A stretch of 64,000 nt of DNA, taken from Lachnospiraceae bacterium A4. GTDB taxonomy: Bacteria; Bacillota; Clostridia; Lachnospirales; Lachnospiraceae. The translations under genes were made by a program, and so were the position numbers. The notes under the pieces were generated by a model. It searched no databases. It was not told the DNA's origin and was given only the letters and a program-made list of their open reading frames with translations. Below are positions 32,742 through 42,136 of this stretch, piece by piece. Positions within the stretch are counted from its first letter, which is position 1, and every line of letters starts with the position of its first letter. The stretch is from positions 230,527-294,526 of the forward strand of contig KE159538.1 in NCBI GenBank assembly GCA_000403215.2, written 5' to 3'.

Positions 32742-33018
32742 TCAATAACCCATTTTTTTCATCTGATTTATATCAAACTTCCAGAATGCTACTACATTAT
32801 TTCCATATTTCTTAACAGCTGCTTGTCTTAATCCTTCACTCGTAAATATCAGTTCACATTTCTTTAAATCTTTGAATAATTTCTTACTCATTATAGGAGT
32901 GGATTTGTTAAAACCAAAACCAATTTTCTTGGTTATAATTTGATAACAAGCTCCATTATCCAAAATCAAATCATTTTCATCTATATCAAATATTTCTTCC
33001 GACTTTTAATTTTACCAT
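32742..33018 (-). pseudogene. Frameshifted small gene
   Basis: From ATG 33018 (AGGGATAACAAA before it) the frame reads MVKLK, then must slip by one base in the AAAA run near 33007 to continue as SEEIFDIDENDLILDNGACYQIITKK… to 32742. Without the slip it ends after ten codons. Intact length about 91 residues. Decay or sequence error. Confidence 0.55.
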
Positions 33019-33038
33019 TTTGTTATCCCTAATTTATT

Positions 33039-33770
33039 CTACATAAAATACTTACATTTTTCTAAATAAAACTGCTGCTCTTTTTCAAACAGACTGTTCA
33101 ACAAATTCAAAGATTTTTCTTCTCTATACTGTTTCAAAGCCTCCAGATACTCATTTCTATTTGCATCTTCAATCACAATCGGCACTATTCCATTTTTTAG
33201 ACATTCCCTGAAAACAATTAACCTTCCAGTTCTGCCATTTCCGTCTTGAAACGGATGGATACTCTCGTATCTGGCATGAAACTCAGCCAATACAGAAATA
33301 TTAATACCCTGATTATTATACCAGTCTATAAGCAAAGACATCTCCTGTACAACATTCTCTGGTCTGACAGTCTGATACATACCAATCATATTAGGACGCT
33401 GTTTGTAATCACCAATAGCATATCCATTCGCACGATCCTCAAATACTCCCGATTTCAATTCATAATGAAATTGTTTTATCAGCTCTTGCGTCAATGATTC
33501 ACCTAATGTATCCAACATCTTATTGAACATCAGAAAATGACCGTTCATTTCTTCAACATCTTTTGCTCTGTAATAATCGTCTGATTTTGGCAGCGTTCCA
33601 TTATTAAACAGAGAAGCCGTTTGTTCCTCAGTAAGTGTACTCCCTTCAATCTTATTAGAATTATAGGCAAGTAAACGTTGTGTATATGCATATACCCCAG
33701 ATCTATCAAACTTCTCTCTTTCTATTTTGAATCTTTCCAATAGGAAATCTAAAAACTTATCATCACCCAT
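33039..33770 (-). CDS. Fic-domain protein (class II, N-terminal inhibitory helix)
   Basis: 243 residues with the Fic catalytic motif HPFQDGNGRTGR (His172). The inhibitory motif SNKIEG (38-43, [S/T]xxxE[G/N]) lies N-terminal, the class II arrangement in which the glutamate blocks ATP. Fic enzymes transfer AMP (or other nucleotides) to target proteins. Stand-alone; no separate antitoxin is needed in this class. Confidence 0.9.
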   Translation of the reverse strand: MGDDKFLDFLLERFKIEREKFDRSGVYAYTQRLLAYNSNKIEGSTLTEEQTASLFNNGTLPKSDDYYRAKDVEEMNGHFLMFNKMLDTLGESLTQELIKQFHYELKSGVFEDRANGYAIGDYKQRPNMIGMYQTVRPENVVQEMSLLIDWYNNQGINISVLAEFHARYESIHPFQDGNGRTGRLIVFRECLKNGIVPIVIEDANRNEYLEALKQYREEKSLNLLNSLFEKEQQFYLEKCKYFM

Positions 33771-33805
33771 AACAATTACCTTTCACAACAAATTTGTTAA
33801 TTTAA

Positions 33806-34171
33806 CTAACAAATATTAAATATTTTCTCGTTTTTATATTTATTCTCTAATTCATCATAAGTAAAAACTTTGTTTGCTCCTTCAACACTAATTAAACCCA
33901 GTTCTGCATTTAATACTTTAAATGTTTTCCCATCATTGTGTTCAAAATGTATTTCACAAGGCACGGCATTATGAATATATGCATAATTAACTACTTCCTC
34001 TAAAGTGAGACATTTTTTATGTTCAGTATAATTAATTATATTTCCATTAAGAATCTTTTGATTAAACCAATCATCAAATGTTGTTTTTTTATTCATTCTA
34101 CTATGAGAATATATTTCTCTTAACTGATTATAAGTATATATATTACCTTTAAACTTATATAATGTTTTCAA
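33806..34171 (-). CDS. Hypothetical protein, 121 aa
   Basis: MKTLYKFKGNIYTYNQLREIY… resembles small clostridial proteins with a repeated YTYxxL element (again FTYDELENKY near the end). No function assigned. Confidence 0.6.
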   Translation of the reverse strand: MKTLYKFKGNIYTYNQLREIYSHSRMNKKTTFDDWFNQKILNGNIINYTEHKKCLTLEEVVNYAYIHNAVPCEIHFEHNDGKTFKVLNAELGLISVEGANKVFTYDELENKYKNEKIFNIC

Positions 34172-34195
34172 TATATTTATTAAACCAACCTTTCA

Positions 34196-34480
34196 TTAAA
34201 ACCATGATATATTTACATCTATATTTTTATCTTGAGCCATTTTAATAATGTCTTGTAAATCACGCAGTTTATATTCACTAATTCCTTCCAAAGAATGTAT
34301 AACTTCTATATTGTCTATTCCATGTGCCTGCAAAAAATAAATATCTTTTGGTCGCCAAATATTTAATTTACTATGATATAACTCATCTTCGTAGTCAATA
34401 ATTATTCCAAATAACTGTTCACCAATTCCCCAATCATGAAAACTTATTACATCTCCAATCTTTAATTCTTTTTTATCCAA
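34196..34480 (-). CDS. Hypothetical protein, 94 aa
   Basis: TTG 34480 after GGAGGGGAAGTGTA is the best start; KKELKIGDVISFHDWG… looks like a small beta-barrel, then a helical tail. No family. Confidence 0.55.
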   Translation of the reverse strand: MDKKELKIGDVISFHDWGIGEQLFGIIIDYEDELYHSKLNIWRPKDIYFLQAHGIDNIEVIHSLEGISEYKLRDLQDIIKMAQDKNIDVNISWF

Positions 34481-34524
34481 TACACTTCCCCTCCACACTC
34501 TCCTCTTAAAAACAGCAATTCATC

Positions 34525-34790
34525 CTACTTCATTTTATAATATTTATACCACATTCTATATAATTCATTGTCTGAATGTGTTTCATGACTAAATTTTGAT
34601 ACCCGCTTTTTATAAGAACTGAATGTCCTGAAAAATCTGTAATCACAAATATCATAGGAACAAAATAATTTTTATATGCCCTTCCAGATGGAATATCTAA
34701 ATAATTTCTACGCAAATGTCTATTTGCACGCTTTTTCATTCCACGGTTATAATCCTTGTAACATGGAACTTTCTTATAACTTCTACTCAT
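34525..34790 (-). pseudogene. Frameshifted MSRSYKK-type small protein
   Basis: N-terminal half MSRSYKKVPCYKDYNRGMKK…LDIPSGRAYKN is a common small clostridial phage/plasmid protein. The expected C-terminus (YDICDYRFFRTF… LYRMWYKYYKMK) is present in the next frame and ends at 34525. One missing A in the TATAAAAATTA run near 34670 explains it. Confidence 0.7.
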
Positions 34791-34816
34791 AACATTTCCC
34801 TCTTAAAAGCAACATT

Positions 34817-35035
34817 CTATTGCCTTGACTCACTTAATGTATTAAGTAAACCCTTACCACCTTCCATTTGATTTAATCTAAATTCGACATCACTTACTGT
34901 ATTCTGTGATACAAGTTTAATGAATTCAATTGGAATATTATTTCCATTCTTTTTAGCAACCTGTTCTAAACCCTTTACTAATGATTCTGATCCAACCTTA
35001 ACTCCTGCTAAATACGCTAATCTTATACTATCCAT
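34817..35035 (-). CDS. Small helical protein
   Basis: 72 residues from ATG 35035 (GAGGTGGTATTATTT before it), MDSIRLAYLAGVKVGSESL…. Helical, no family. Confidence 0.6.
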   Translation of the reverse strand: MDSIRLAYLAGVKVGSESLVKGLEQVAKKNGNNIPIEFIKLVSQNTVSDVEFRLNQMEGGKGLLNTLSESRQ

Positions 35036-35108
35036 AAATAATACCACCTCACCAACTCATGCCATTTTTCTTCTTTTAAAATTTCTAATTTTTTTATTGT
35101 TAATCTTT

Positions 35109-35513
35109 CTATATATTAATTCCCAGCATTTTATTAATCCATATACTTGCATTCAAATTGTCCGTTTTTAGGCATACCATTCCAATTAACGCCTGTTCCA
35201 TTGTCTCGTACAAGACATTGCTATAATTATTCAGTATAATTGGCTGATACCAAAATCCATGTTCTGGATTATCATCTCTCTGTGCCACAACAATAGCAGA
35301 TTGTCCATCAATAACAATCACTTCTCTAATATATTTTCTTCCAGACTTTTCTTCAAATTTATCTTTTAACTGATTTAATTCATATTCTCGTTTTGCTGCT
35401 GAAAACATTCTAACAACCTCTATTTTGTTTCCAAGATTTCCTTTATCTACAATCTCTTTTACGGCATTAAATATATCATCAGTTCCCTCTAATTCTCTAT
35501 CATATAAACCCAT
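35109..35513 (-). CDS. Hypothetical protein, 134 aa
   Basis: MGLYDRELEGTDDIFNAVKE…, alpha/beta, with IREVIVIDGQSAIVVAQRDD. Lies 17 bases from its upstream neighbour. No family recognised. Confidence 0.6.
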   Translation of the reverse strand: MGLYDRELEGTDDIFNAVKEIVDKGNLGNKIEVVRMFSAAKREYELNQLKDKFEEKSGRKYIREVIVIDGQSAIVVAQRDDNPEHGFWYQPIILNNYSNVLYETMEQALIGMVCLKTDNLNASIWINKMLGINI

Positions 35514-35530
35514 CTGATTATCCCTTCCCT

Positions 35531-35863
35531 CTATGCCTTTACGAATACTAGATTTTCTAAATCTGGCTTAATGCTTTTCCACGCTTCCATCACAGCCTCT
35601 TTTAATTTATCTTCACCAACAAATTCTATGTATTTTTCTTTAACATATTGTTCACGTTCTTTTTGATCCAATTGCCTATACTCATACCTATCCCTAATCG
35701 TTGTGGATAAATATGTATATTTTCGTTGTCTTGAAGACTTATATCCAATATCAACAATTTGCCATATATTATTGTTTTGGTATCCATATCCTACCTGTAA
35801 ATCTACCACAATAATAATATCCTGATTATCTTCTGTTCTATATTTTAAAGCATCTATCCTCAT
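35531..35863 (-). CDS. Hypothetical protein, 110 aa
   Basis: Beta-rich N-terminus (IIIVVDLQVGYGYQNNNIWQIVD) and a charged helical C-terminus. GGGAGGATAATAT precedes the ATG. No family. Confidence 0.6.
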   Translation of the reverse strand: MRIDALKYRTEDNQDIIIVVDLQVGYGYQNNNIWQIVDIGYKSSRQRKYTYLSTTIRDRYEYRQLDQKEREQYVKEKYIEFVGEDKLKEAVMEAWKSIKPDLENLVFVKA

Positions 35864-35898
35864 ATATTATCCTCCCATTTTTCTATGAAAACCGGATT

Positions 35899-36327
35899 TC
35901 AAGATACTTTCTCTAACCATTTATAAGGATAATGAAAAAATGTTGTCCTTCCATTTCCAGTATTGTGTCTTTTAGTCCAATCACAATCAAAACTTTGTAT
36001 TATCCCAATACATTTTACTTTTACTTCCTTTAATACCCAAACTTCGTGTGTATATTTTGAATCTCTTACGTCTTTTACACAAGGATAGTATAATTCATTG
36101 CTATCCAACTCTTCATCTGGAACATAAACAAAATATTTTCTTGGTATATCCTGAAGAGAAGATAAACATCCTTCTATCCAATCTGAAAAACAAACTCTTT
36201 TAGTAACTGTATCTTCATACATAGAAACCGCACATTCTGGAACTCTTGGTGTTAGTTTCTTTAAATTTTTATCTATTGATAAATGATATAGTATATTGTT
36301 CACCTCCCAATAAAAATCGAAATTCAT
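35899..36327 (-). CDS. Hypothetical protein, 142 aa
   Basis: MNFDFYWEVNNILYHLSIDKN…, rich in aromatic residues, ends HYPYKWLEKVS. Overlaps the stop of the gene upstream by four bases (ATGA). No family. Confidence 0.6.
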   Translation of the reverse strand: MNFDFYWEVNNILYHLSIDKNLKKLTPRVPECAVSMYEDTVTKRVCFSDWIEGCLSSLQDIPRKYFVYVPDEELDSNELYYPCVKDVRDSKYTHEVWVLKEVKVKCIGIIQSFDCDWTKRHNTGNGRTTFFHYPYKWLEKVS

Positions 36328-36545
36328 CTGTTGTCTTCATACCATAATTCTGCTAAAACTCTTGTTAAATCAGTTATTAACATGAGTATTCCGTTTGGTC
36401 GATAACGTTCACAATACTCATCTCTAATTTTTCCTAACTCATTATCTGGAATTGAACCCGTTTTCTCAGATTCTAAAAACTGCTCAAATAATAAGATTAA
36501 TTCTTCATGAGTTTTACTATAAAAAACATTATTGTTGTCTACCAT
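36324..36545 (-). CDS. Small helical protein, tandem paralogue A
   Basis: 73 residues from ATG 36545 (GGAGGTATAT before it). HEELILLFEQFLESEKTGSIPDNELGKIRDEYC aligns with the next gene's DEELKKLYGQFLEFEKTGVITGEELREIRDLYC, showing a tandem duplication. Function unknown. Confidence 0.65.
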   Translation of the reverse strand: MVDNNNVFYSKTHEELILLFEQFLESEKTGSIPDNELGKIRDEYCERYRPNGILMLITDLTRVLAELWYEDNR

Positions 36546-36579
36546 ATATACCTCCATACTACTAAATAAAATCAGACAT

Positions 36580-36798
36580 TCATCGGTTCCAGTACCATAA
36601 ATCCGCCATTGTATGTAACAAGTCGTATTGTATCATATTAAGCGGATTAGAATTAAACCATTCACAATATAAATCACGAATCTCTCTTAATTCCTCGCCT
36701 GTAATAACACCTGTCTTTTCAAATTCCAAAAACTGCCCATACAGTTTTTTCAACTCTTCGTCATTCTTTTCTTTAAAAATATTTCTATATTCATTCAT
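36580..36798 (-). CDS. Small helical protein, tandem paralogue B
   Basis: 72 residues, MNEYRNIFKEKNDEELKKL… and a C-terminal MADLWYWNR. About half its residues match the paralogue at 36324, including the EFEKTG and EIRDxYC segments. Function unknown. Confidence 0.65.
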   Translation of the reverse strand: MNEYRNIFKEKNDEELKKLYGQFLEFEKTGVITGEELREIRDLYCEWFNSNPLNMIQYDLLHTMADLWYWNR

Positions 36799-36839
36799 AC
36801 TGCATTTACCTGCGCTTTCCTTAAAATCAGATTCATCAC

Positions 36840-37136
36840 CTAATACATCAACGCCACTTCCATTTTGTTCTTCAGCTTAACATAGATTGTACTTTCGCTG
36901 CTTTTAATCTTATAGTCTTCCAGTTCCCATTTATAAATATCAATTTCGATATCTGTTAATTTTGATTTTAGATATAACATATCGGAATTGATACTTTCTA
37001 CGAAACCGTTTACATCTACCAAATCTCTAAAGCCATATGTAGAAACTGCACTATATACAATTCCTACAAGATTTCCTTCCTTCGCTTTATTGTACGCATC
37101 TACAATAAGATTCTTAAATTTATTGTCATTATTCAT
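36840..37136 (-). CDS. Hypothetical protein, 98 aa
   Basis: MNNDNKFKNLIVDAYNKAKEGNL…; helical. No family. Twelve bases downstream of the gene at 37149. Confidence 0.55.
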   Translation of the reverse strand: MNNDNKFKNLIVDAYNKAKEGNLVGIVYSAVSTYGFRDLVDVNGFVESINSDMLYLKSKLTDIEIDIYKWELEDYKIKSSESTIYVKLKNKMEVALMY

Positions 37137-37148
37137 ATAGTTATCCTT

Positions 37149-37367
37149 TCACACCTCAAACGCTTCATTTCCAAGTAACATTTCTACGTGCTGTTTTAAA
37201 CTTGATATTGCAGAAATATCAAAATTAATCATTTCCTGCTCAAGCTCATCTGATAAATTGCTCATTGCAGAAAGTTTCTCTAATGACCTTTCCATACGCT
37301 CGTATGCCTCATCCAAATCGTTCCAGACTTCCATCAGCCTACCTTGTGTTTTGTTTATTCTCGCCAT
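37149..37367 (-). CDS. Small coiled-coil-like protein
   Basis: 72 residues from ATG 37367 (GGGAGAGGGATTAT before it): MARINKTQGRLMEVWNDLDE…, heptad-like pattern. Overlaps the previous gene by 29 bases in another frame. Confidence 0.6.
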   Translation of the reverse strand: MARINKTQGRLMEVWNDLDEAYERMERSLEKLSAMSNLSDELEQEMINFDISAISSLKQHVEMLLGNEAFEV

Positions 37368-37626
37368 ATAATCCCTCTCCCATCTCCTGAAGATAATGCC
37401 ACAAGTCAACACCATCCACGCTGCTCATATCAGTTTTATACCATTCTTTCTGAAATATAAAATAGAAATAGCATCTATTTGTTCTCACAGTAAACCAGAA
37501 CTTCACTTTCTGATCATTGATGTTTCTCTCAAAATTATCCCAATAATCATTTTTGCTATTGATTTTCGGTGGCTGTTTCAATTTAATACATTTTACTTTA
37601 TCTCCGTCCTCTGTATATAAAATCAT
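37339..37626 (-). CDS. Hypothetical protein, 95 aa
   Basis: From ATG 37626 (AGGTGATTTGG before it): MILYTEDGDKVKCIKLKQPPK…, with a beta-rich WFTVRTNRCYFYFIF segment. No family recognised. Confidence 0.6.
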   Translation of the reverse strand: MILYTEDGDKVKCIKLKQPPKINSKNDYWDNFERNINDQKVKFWFTVRTNRCYFYFIFQKEWYKTDMSSVDGVDLWHYLQEMGEGLYGENKQNTR

Positions 37627-37658
37627 CCAAATCACCTGCCTCCAATAAAATCAAGTTT

Positions 37659-38444
37659 TCAATTACCAAAAATTCCTTCAAATGCCTCATAATTTTTATC
37701 CCTTCCTTTAGGAACTGCAAATATAACTTTTTCAAAACATTTGTGTGATGTATCAAGATATTCTTTAAATATTTCAGCAACTTCCTTTGCATTTTGTCCA
37801 AAAACGCCACAGCCATATGCTCCAAGAATCAAAAGATCAACTTGGTTTTCCTTTGCCATATCTAACACAAATTTAATTCTTGATCTCAATACTTTTGTGT
37901 TCTCCTCATCTGAAACATTCTGATATTTTTGTGCTGCTGACTTGTTGGGAGCCGCACATGTGATAACATCACATAATACACAATTTCCATCCTTATAGAA
38001 AACAATACTAGGAGAATATAACCCTCTGTTCAGATATAATGCTTTGTTCTTATTTCTATTATTCCAATCATAAAACGGTAGTACAAACTCTGATAATACA
38101 TTATATAAACATGATTCATGACACAAACATTCTTCCTGCGCTTTGCTTCCGTTAATAAACATTCCTCCAGGATTCTTATATGACGAGAAGTTCAACACTG
38201 CCATACGATTTTTACAATCTTTTGCATGATTTATGATGGCAGAAACGCTGTCAACCGCTTCCACAATAATATCCATTTTACATGAATACGATTTACTACA
38301 TTCAAAGTCAACATCATAAATAATACTGTTTTCTATTGACTCTTTTATTCTTCCGCTATATACTTGTTCCATTTCTTTAATATGTTTCTTAGCTTGTTCT
38401 GCTCTCTTTTCTTTGTTATTCCAATACTCTTTTATGTATGCCAT
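37659..38444 (-). CDS. PARG-like macrodomain protein (TIGR02452 family)
   Basis: 261 residues from ATG 38444 (TTGGAGGAAAGAAAA before it). LNFSSYKNPGGMFINGSKAQEECLC (85-109) carries the NPGG loop and the QEE catalytic glutamates of bacterial-type poly(ADP-ribose) glycohydrolases; GAYGCGVFGQN is the second ligand loop. Members remove ADP-ribose from targets. In mobile elements such proteins may counter ADP-ribosylating host defences; that role is inference. Confidence 0.85.
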   Translation of the reverse strand: MAYIKEYWNNKEKRAEQAKKHIKEMEQVYSGRIKESIENSIIYDVDFECSKSYSCKMDIIVEAVDSVSAIINHAKDCKNRMAVLNFSSYKNPGGMFINGSKAQEECLCHESCLYNVLSEFVLPFYDWNNRNKNKALYLNRGLYSPSIVFYKDGNCVLCDVITCAAPNKSAAQKYQNVSDEENTKVLRSRIKFVLDMAKENQVDLLILGAYGCGVFGQNAKEVAEIFKEYLDTSHKCFEKVIFAVPKGRDKNYEAFEGIFGN

Positions 38445-38516
38445 TTTTCTTTCCTCCAATAAAATCAATCTTTCAAATACATAATCATCCTTTTATTCAT
38501 TTTATCACAACTATAA

Positions 38517-39539
38517 CTATTTTGCTATCATTTCAAGTCCATCCAACAATTGATTATACAGTTTCATAATTTCAACCGCGTTAGTCTCATCTTTAGCATC
38601 TAAAATTTTTCCAAAAGCGCAAAGCATATAATCCCTAAGTTCAGAATTGTCATAAACACTCACTGGCTTCTTGACAACAAAAGGTATTTCTTGCCCGTCC
38701 ATAACATACTTCTTATATTTCTCCCCAAAATCTTGTAAATATTCTCTTTCAAGTTTCGCTGTTTCTCCTAAATATTTATTAGTTATTTTTTCGGACGAAT
38801 GGTTATATAGTTCCATAAGAACTGATTTTGCTACTAGATCGTTCGGATGAAGCTCAATCATCATTTTACCCATCCCACGTCTCATAGAATGTGAACGAAT
38901 ATCATAATCAAGGTATTCTCCAGCTTTAATAAGTGCCTGCCTATAACCTTCCTGTGAAATAACTTTTCCTCTATGGGTTCCGTGTAATTGCTTAAAAATA
39001 TATTCATCATAATCATATTCAAAATCAATACTTTTCTCATTCTCCAGAAAAATCCTAAATGCCTCTTGGATAGCAATATTAATGAATAACTCTTTCTTTT
39101 TTCTTGTTTTTTTCTCACCATCTACACGGTATCCCAATTCATCTATTCTTTTTACATCCCAGAATTTTTTCATATTCCCATTTTTATAAAAAAAATCTGA
39201 CCACTTAGACTGAAGTAGATCTGAAATCCGTCTTCCAGTATTAATATTTAATGTAAACAACAAGTAAAAATTCCACTTTTTGTTTTCAATAAAATAATCC
39301 TGTATTTTCTTCATATCCTCAAAATTTTCTATTGCCGTTTTAATAGATTTTGTACCACACTGTTTATTCGCGACACACCCATTCTTATCAAGATACTTTC
39401 TTTCACCATTAACATCAATAAAACATTTTCCATTAGAAATATCACTGAACACAAAATATAATTCCCCTTGGTATTCACATGTATTTTTAATGCTTTCCTG
39501 TTTACTTTCTATCACTTTTTCTTCACTAATCTCTACCAT
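38517..39539 (-). CDS. Tyrosine recombinase
   Basis: 340 residues with catalytic Arg in TGRRISDLL (103), HSMRRG (His217, Arg220), NHSSEKITNKYLG (His247 and nucleophile Tyr256). Could integrate the element or resolve replicon dimers. No attachment site was recognised next to it. The C-terminal 80 residues extend beyond the usual catalytic domain. Confidence 0.9.
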   Translation of the reverse strand: MVEISEEKVIESKQESIKNTCEYQGELYFVFSDISNGKCFIDVNGERKYLDKNGCVANKQCGTKSIKTAIENFEDMKKIQDYFIENKKWNFYLLFTLNINTGRRISDLLQSKWSDFFYKNGNMKKFWDVKRIDELGYRVDGEKKTRKKKELFINIAIQEAFRIFLENEKSIDFEYDYDEYIFKQLHGTHRGKVISQEGYRQALIKAGEYLDYDIRSHSMRRGMGKMMIELHPNDLVAKSVLMELYNHSSEKITNKYLGETAKLEREYLQDFGEKYKKYVMDGQEIPFVVKKPVSVYDNSELRDYMLCAFGKILDAKDETNAVEIMKLYNQLLDGLEMIAK

Positions 39540-39556
39540 ATTAACCCAATCCTTTC

Positions 39557-39634
39557 TTAATTGTTACACTTTTCTCTGACCTCTGGCTGAATTACCAATG
39601 GTAAATCTTCCGCTTTGTATATACTTCCATTCAT
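39557..39634 (-). CDS. 25-residue peptide ahead of recombinase
   Basis: ATG 39634 has GGAGGTGTAACTAT before it and the frame MNGSIYKAEDLPLVIQ… ends 18 bases before the recombinase start. Possibly a leader peptide; weak case. Confidence 0.4.
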   Translation of the reverse strand: MNGSIYKAEDLPLVIQPEVREKCNN

Positions 39635-39674
39635 ATAGTTACACCTCCAATCAAATGGTGATTTCAAGACTATA

Positions 39675-39983
39675 TTACCAATATTTCGATGGATGAGTGC
39701 TTATCTTATTCATAAGTCTTGCACTTTCCATATATTCATTCGTTCTTCCATGTGTGACTCTGTTCATAAAAGAATATAACCATCTAAGCCTTTCAAGTGC
39801 CATTTCTGCATTTCGTTTTCTTTTTTCTGCCTCTTTTTTTTCGTATTCTTCTAAGCGCTGTTTTTGCTTCTCTGTTAGAGAGTTGTACCAATCATCATAT
39901 AGCTTTTTTCTGTAAATCTGTATCATATTAACTCCATTGATACAATACCACTTTCTTCGCTTTAATTCTGCATACCAAGTCAT
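39675..39983 (-). CDS. Basic coiled-coil small protein
   Basis: 102 residues. The middle (LTEKQKQRLEEYEKKEAEKRKRNAEM…) is a highly charged helix. GGAGGAAATGT precedes the ATG. A second ATG at 39926 is possible. Role unknown. Confidence 0.6.
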   Translation of the reverse strand: MTWYAELKRRKWYCINGVNMIQIYRKKLYDDWYNSLTEKQKQRLEEYEKKEAEKRKRNAEMALERLRWLYSFMNRVTHGRTNEYMESARLMNKISTHPSKYW

Positions 39984-40081
39984 ACATTTCCTCCAATCAT
40001 TTTATATAAACTACTTCTCTTTTTCGTTGAAAAGTATAAAGCACGTTCCAACATTTCATATCAACGTGAAATGTGTTATAC

Positions 40082-41017
40082 TTATGCTGTAAACTTATCC
40101 CATTTTTCAATCATATTATTAATTGGCATATCACAGTTGATGATATCAATTAAATACAATTTTATTTTCTTGCTCTCGTCTTTAAACTGGGGGTATCTGA
40201 CTGTTGCATTGATCAACAATTCATCAGGTGTACTCTTTCGTAAATGTGATACCAGTTTACTTTGTACAAATTCATTATCCTCAGCCAAAACTTTTCTTAT
40301 CTCATATAAAGAATTGATCACCCTGTGACAATGGGACTGCGCCAACTCATTCCATCTTGCTTTATGTAATAATTCTAATACCCACTCAAAATATTCTCTG
40401 TCTTCTTCCCCTTTTTCAAATATTTTTCTTGCCAGAGTAAGGCATGATAAATTTCCGGCTTTCTTATTGTTTTTATCTACTGACAAACCGTATTTATCAC
40501 ACATACCCTTGATCGCAGAATCTATCTCCTCGCCAGAACATACATTAGCTTTATAAATATCATAGGGATTTGGCTTTTTGATCCCATTCCCTTGACAGCC
40601 GAATAATGCTGCCTCTTGTTTCTGGGTCAATCCTACAGTTATTACACATAATACATAATCAATTCCCATAATCTTTAATGCAACCAATCTATGCTGTCCA
40701 TCCCATACATACAAATTTCCATCTTCCCTGTAATTGATTTTTAAAGGATCACACTTCATATCGTCCCATTCTTCCGCAATAGTTCTTACATGATTCTGAA
40801 CAGTACGTTGATAGGATTCATCAATATGCAAGTCTTCTACTGGAACCAGCACAAAGACTTTATTTCCAACTGGAATACCACCCATAAGCGTTTTTAAAGC
40901 ATTCTTTCGACTCTCCATATTATCATTATGTTTGGCATTCATTTTCCTCATTTTGTCAATCATTTGATCTTTTGTTAGTAATTTTTGTTTTTTCGTTTCC
41001 GTTCCTGATGTTTTCAT
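40082..41017 (-). CDS. ParB-like nuclease-domain protein
   Basis: 311 residues from ATG 41017 (GGAGAAGATAATT before it). VLVPVEDLHIDESYQRTVQNH and NLYVWDGQHRLVALKIMG are the ParB/sulfiredoxin-like motifs (GQHR). The C-terminal region is helical. Related phage/plasmid proteins have no proven role; partition by a lone ParB is unlikely without ParA, which is not seen. Confidence 0.78.
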   Translation of the reverse strand: MKTSGTETKKQKLLTKDQMIDKMRKMNAKHNDNMESRKNALKTLMGGIPVGNKVFVLVPVEDLHIDESYQRTVQNHVRTIAEEWDDMKCDPLKINYREDGNLYVWDGQHRLVALKIMGIDYVLCVITVGLTQKQEAALFGCQGNGIKKPNPYDIYKANVCSGEEIDSAIKGMCDKYGLSVDKNNKKAGNLSCLTLARKIFEKGEEDREYFEWVLELLHKARWNELAQSHCHRVINSLYEIRKVLAEDNEFVQSKLVSHLRKSTPDELLINATVRYPQFKDESKKIKLYLIDIINCDMPINNMIEKWDKFTA

Positions 41018-41054
41018 AATTATCTTCTCCATTCTTTTTTTTATTTTCTTGTAT

Positions 41055-41092
41055 AAAAAAGCATCTGGATTTTATTTTCCAAATGCTTATAA
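41055..41092 (-). terminator. Minus-strand terminator
   Basis: AAGCATTTGGA/TCCAGATGCTT stem then a T-run on the minus strand, after the gene at 41118. Nearly identical to the terminator at 44983. Confidence 0.7.
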
Positions 41093-41117
41093 TATCAATT
41101 AAATGTATGTTTCTCTC

Positions 41118-41348
41118 TTATAGTTTTCCCTTATATTCAAATTCAATTTTAATTGCCTTATCCTCAAACTCTCCTTTGTAATTATATATTTTATATTGAA
41201 ATCCAAGTTTTTCAAATTCTAAAATTATTTGTAGATCATCCATGCTATGACTTCCATCTCGTCTCCAAATAATTTTATTTCCTAATTTCCCTTCCTCAGC
41301 TAGAAATTCCACATCATTAAAACGAATTTCATCTATAATTTTATCCAT
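41118..41348 (-). CDS. Small hypothetical protein
   Basis: 76 residues, MDKIIDEIRFNDVEFLAEEG…, beta-rich, ends at the terminator. GAGGATGATAGTTT precedes the start. No family. Confidence 0.6.
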   Translation of the reverse strand: MDKIIDEIRFNDVEFLAEEGKLGNKIIWRRDGSHSMDDLQIILEFEKLGFQYKIYNYKGEFEDKAIKIEFEYKGKL

Positions 41349-41373
41349 AAACTATCATCCTCTAATTAAATAT

Positions 41374-42102
41374 CTAATTTCCTTGACTAGATCTTTTTAA
41401 TGAATTTTGAATCATCAATTGCGTTTTAGTGGCACCATTTGGCGAAATAACATTTCTATATGAAGGGTGATTAGGATATATCTTCATTAATTCCTCAAAG
41501 AAAAATTTTGCACCGTTTTCTGGTTCTAATCTTTTAGCAATGAATAAAGAACCTGGCATCATATCTCCAAAACATGATCTTTCACTAGCTTTCATATTAT
41601 TCAACCTATCAACATATCTCTTAGCCAATATTTCTCTAATTTCATCTTTTGAGTTTGCTCTCATAGATTTTAGTTCTTCAATATCACTATCTGATGACAT
41701 ATCAAGCATATATATTCCTTTATATACTATTGCACAATGATGTATGGGTCTATCATCAGTACAATTATAAAACCACCCCACATATGCAGATATATCATTA
41801 ATTCCTGCATTCATTAAATTTTTTAATAATCTATTAGAATTGTTATAACAATTTCCATACTTAAACTCGGTTTCATCGTATATTTTTTTGATTTGATTAT
41901 CTTCTAACTTTTTTGTATTATATGTAGTAAAAATTTCAATTTCTCCTGTTCCTATTAATGGATACATTTTGCTTGGAATTACTATTTTTTCTGACTCAGC
42001 AACCTCATAAGTCATATAACTAATTATACGATTTTCCTTTAAAATAATATCTTTTCCAAAATGTTCTTCTATCCACTCTCTATACTCTTTTGATATATTC
42101 AT
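41374..42102 (-). CDS. Possible papain-like cysteine-hydrolase fold protein
   Basis: 242 residues. YGNCYNNSNRLLKNL followed by RPIHHCAIVYKGIYMLDMSS gives a Cys, His, Asp order like papain-fold peptidases or amidases. This is a pattern-based suggestion only. Basic C-terminal tail. No family recognised. Confidence 0.5.
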   Translation of the reverse strand: MNISKEYREWIEEHFGKDIILKENRIISYMTYEVAESEKIVIPSKMYPLIGTGEIEIFTTYNTKKLEDNQIKKIYDETEFKYGNCYNNSNRLLKNLMNAGINDISAYVGWFYNCTDDRPIHHCAIVYKGIYMLDMSSDSDIEELKSMRANSKDEIREILAKRYVDRLNNMKASERSCFGDMMPGSLFIAKRLEPENGAKFFFEELMKIYPNHPSYRNVISPNGATKTQLMIQNSLKRSSQGN

Positions 42103-42136
42103 ATTTAATATCCTTCGTTAAAACTTAGATTTTATC

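Noticed and set aside
40082-41017. Partition system based on the ParB-like gene
   Set aside because: No ParA ATPase or parS-like repeats nearby; several ParB-like domains in this window are probably not partition proteins.
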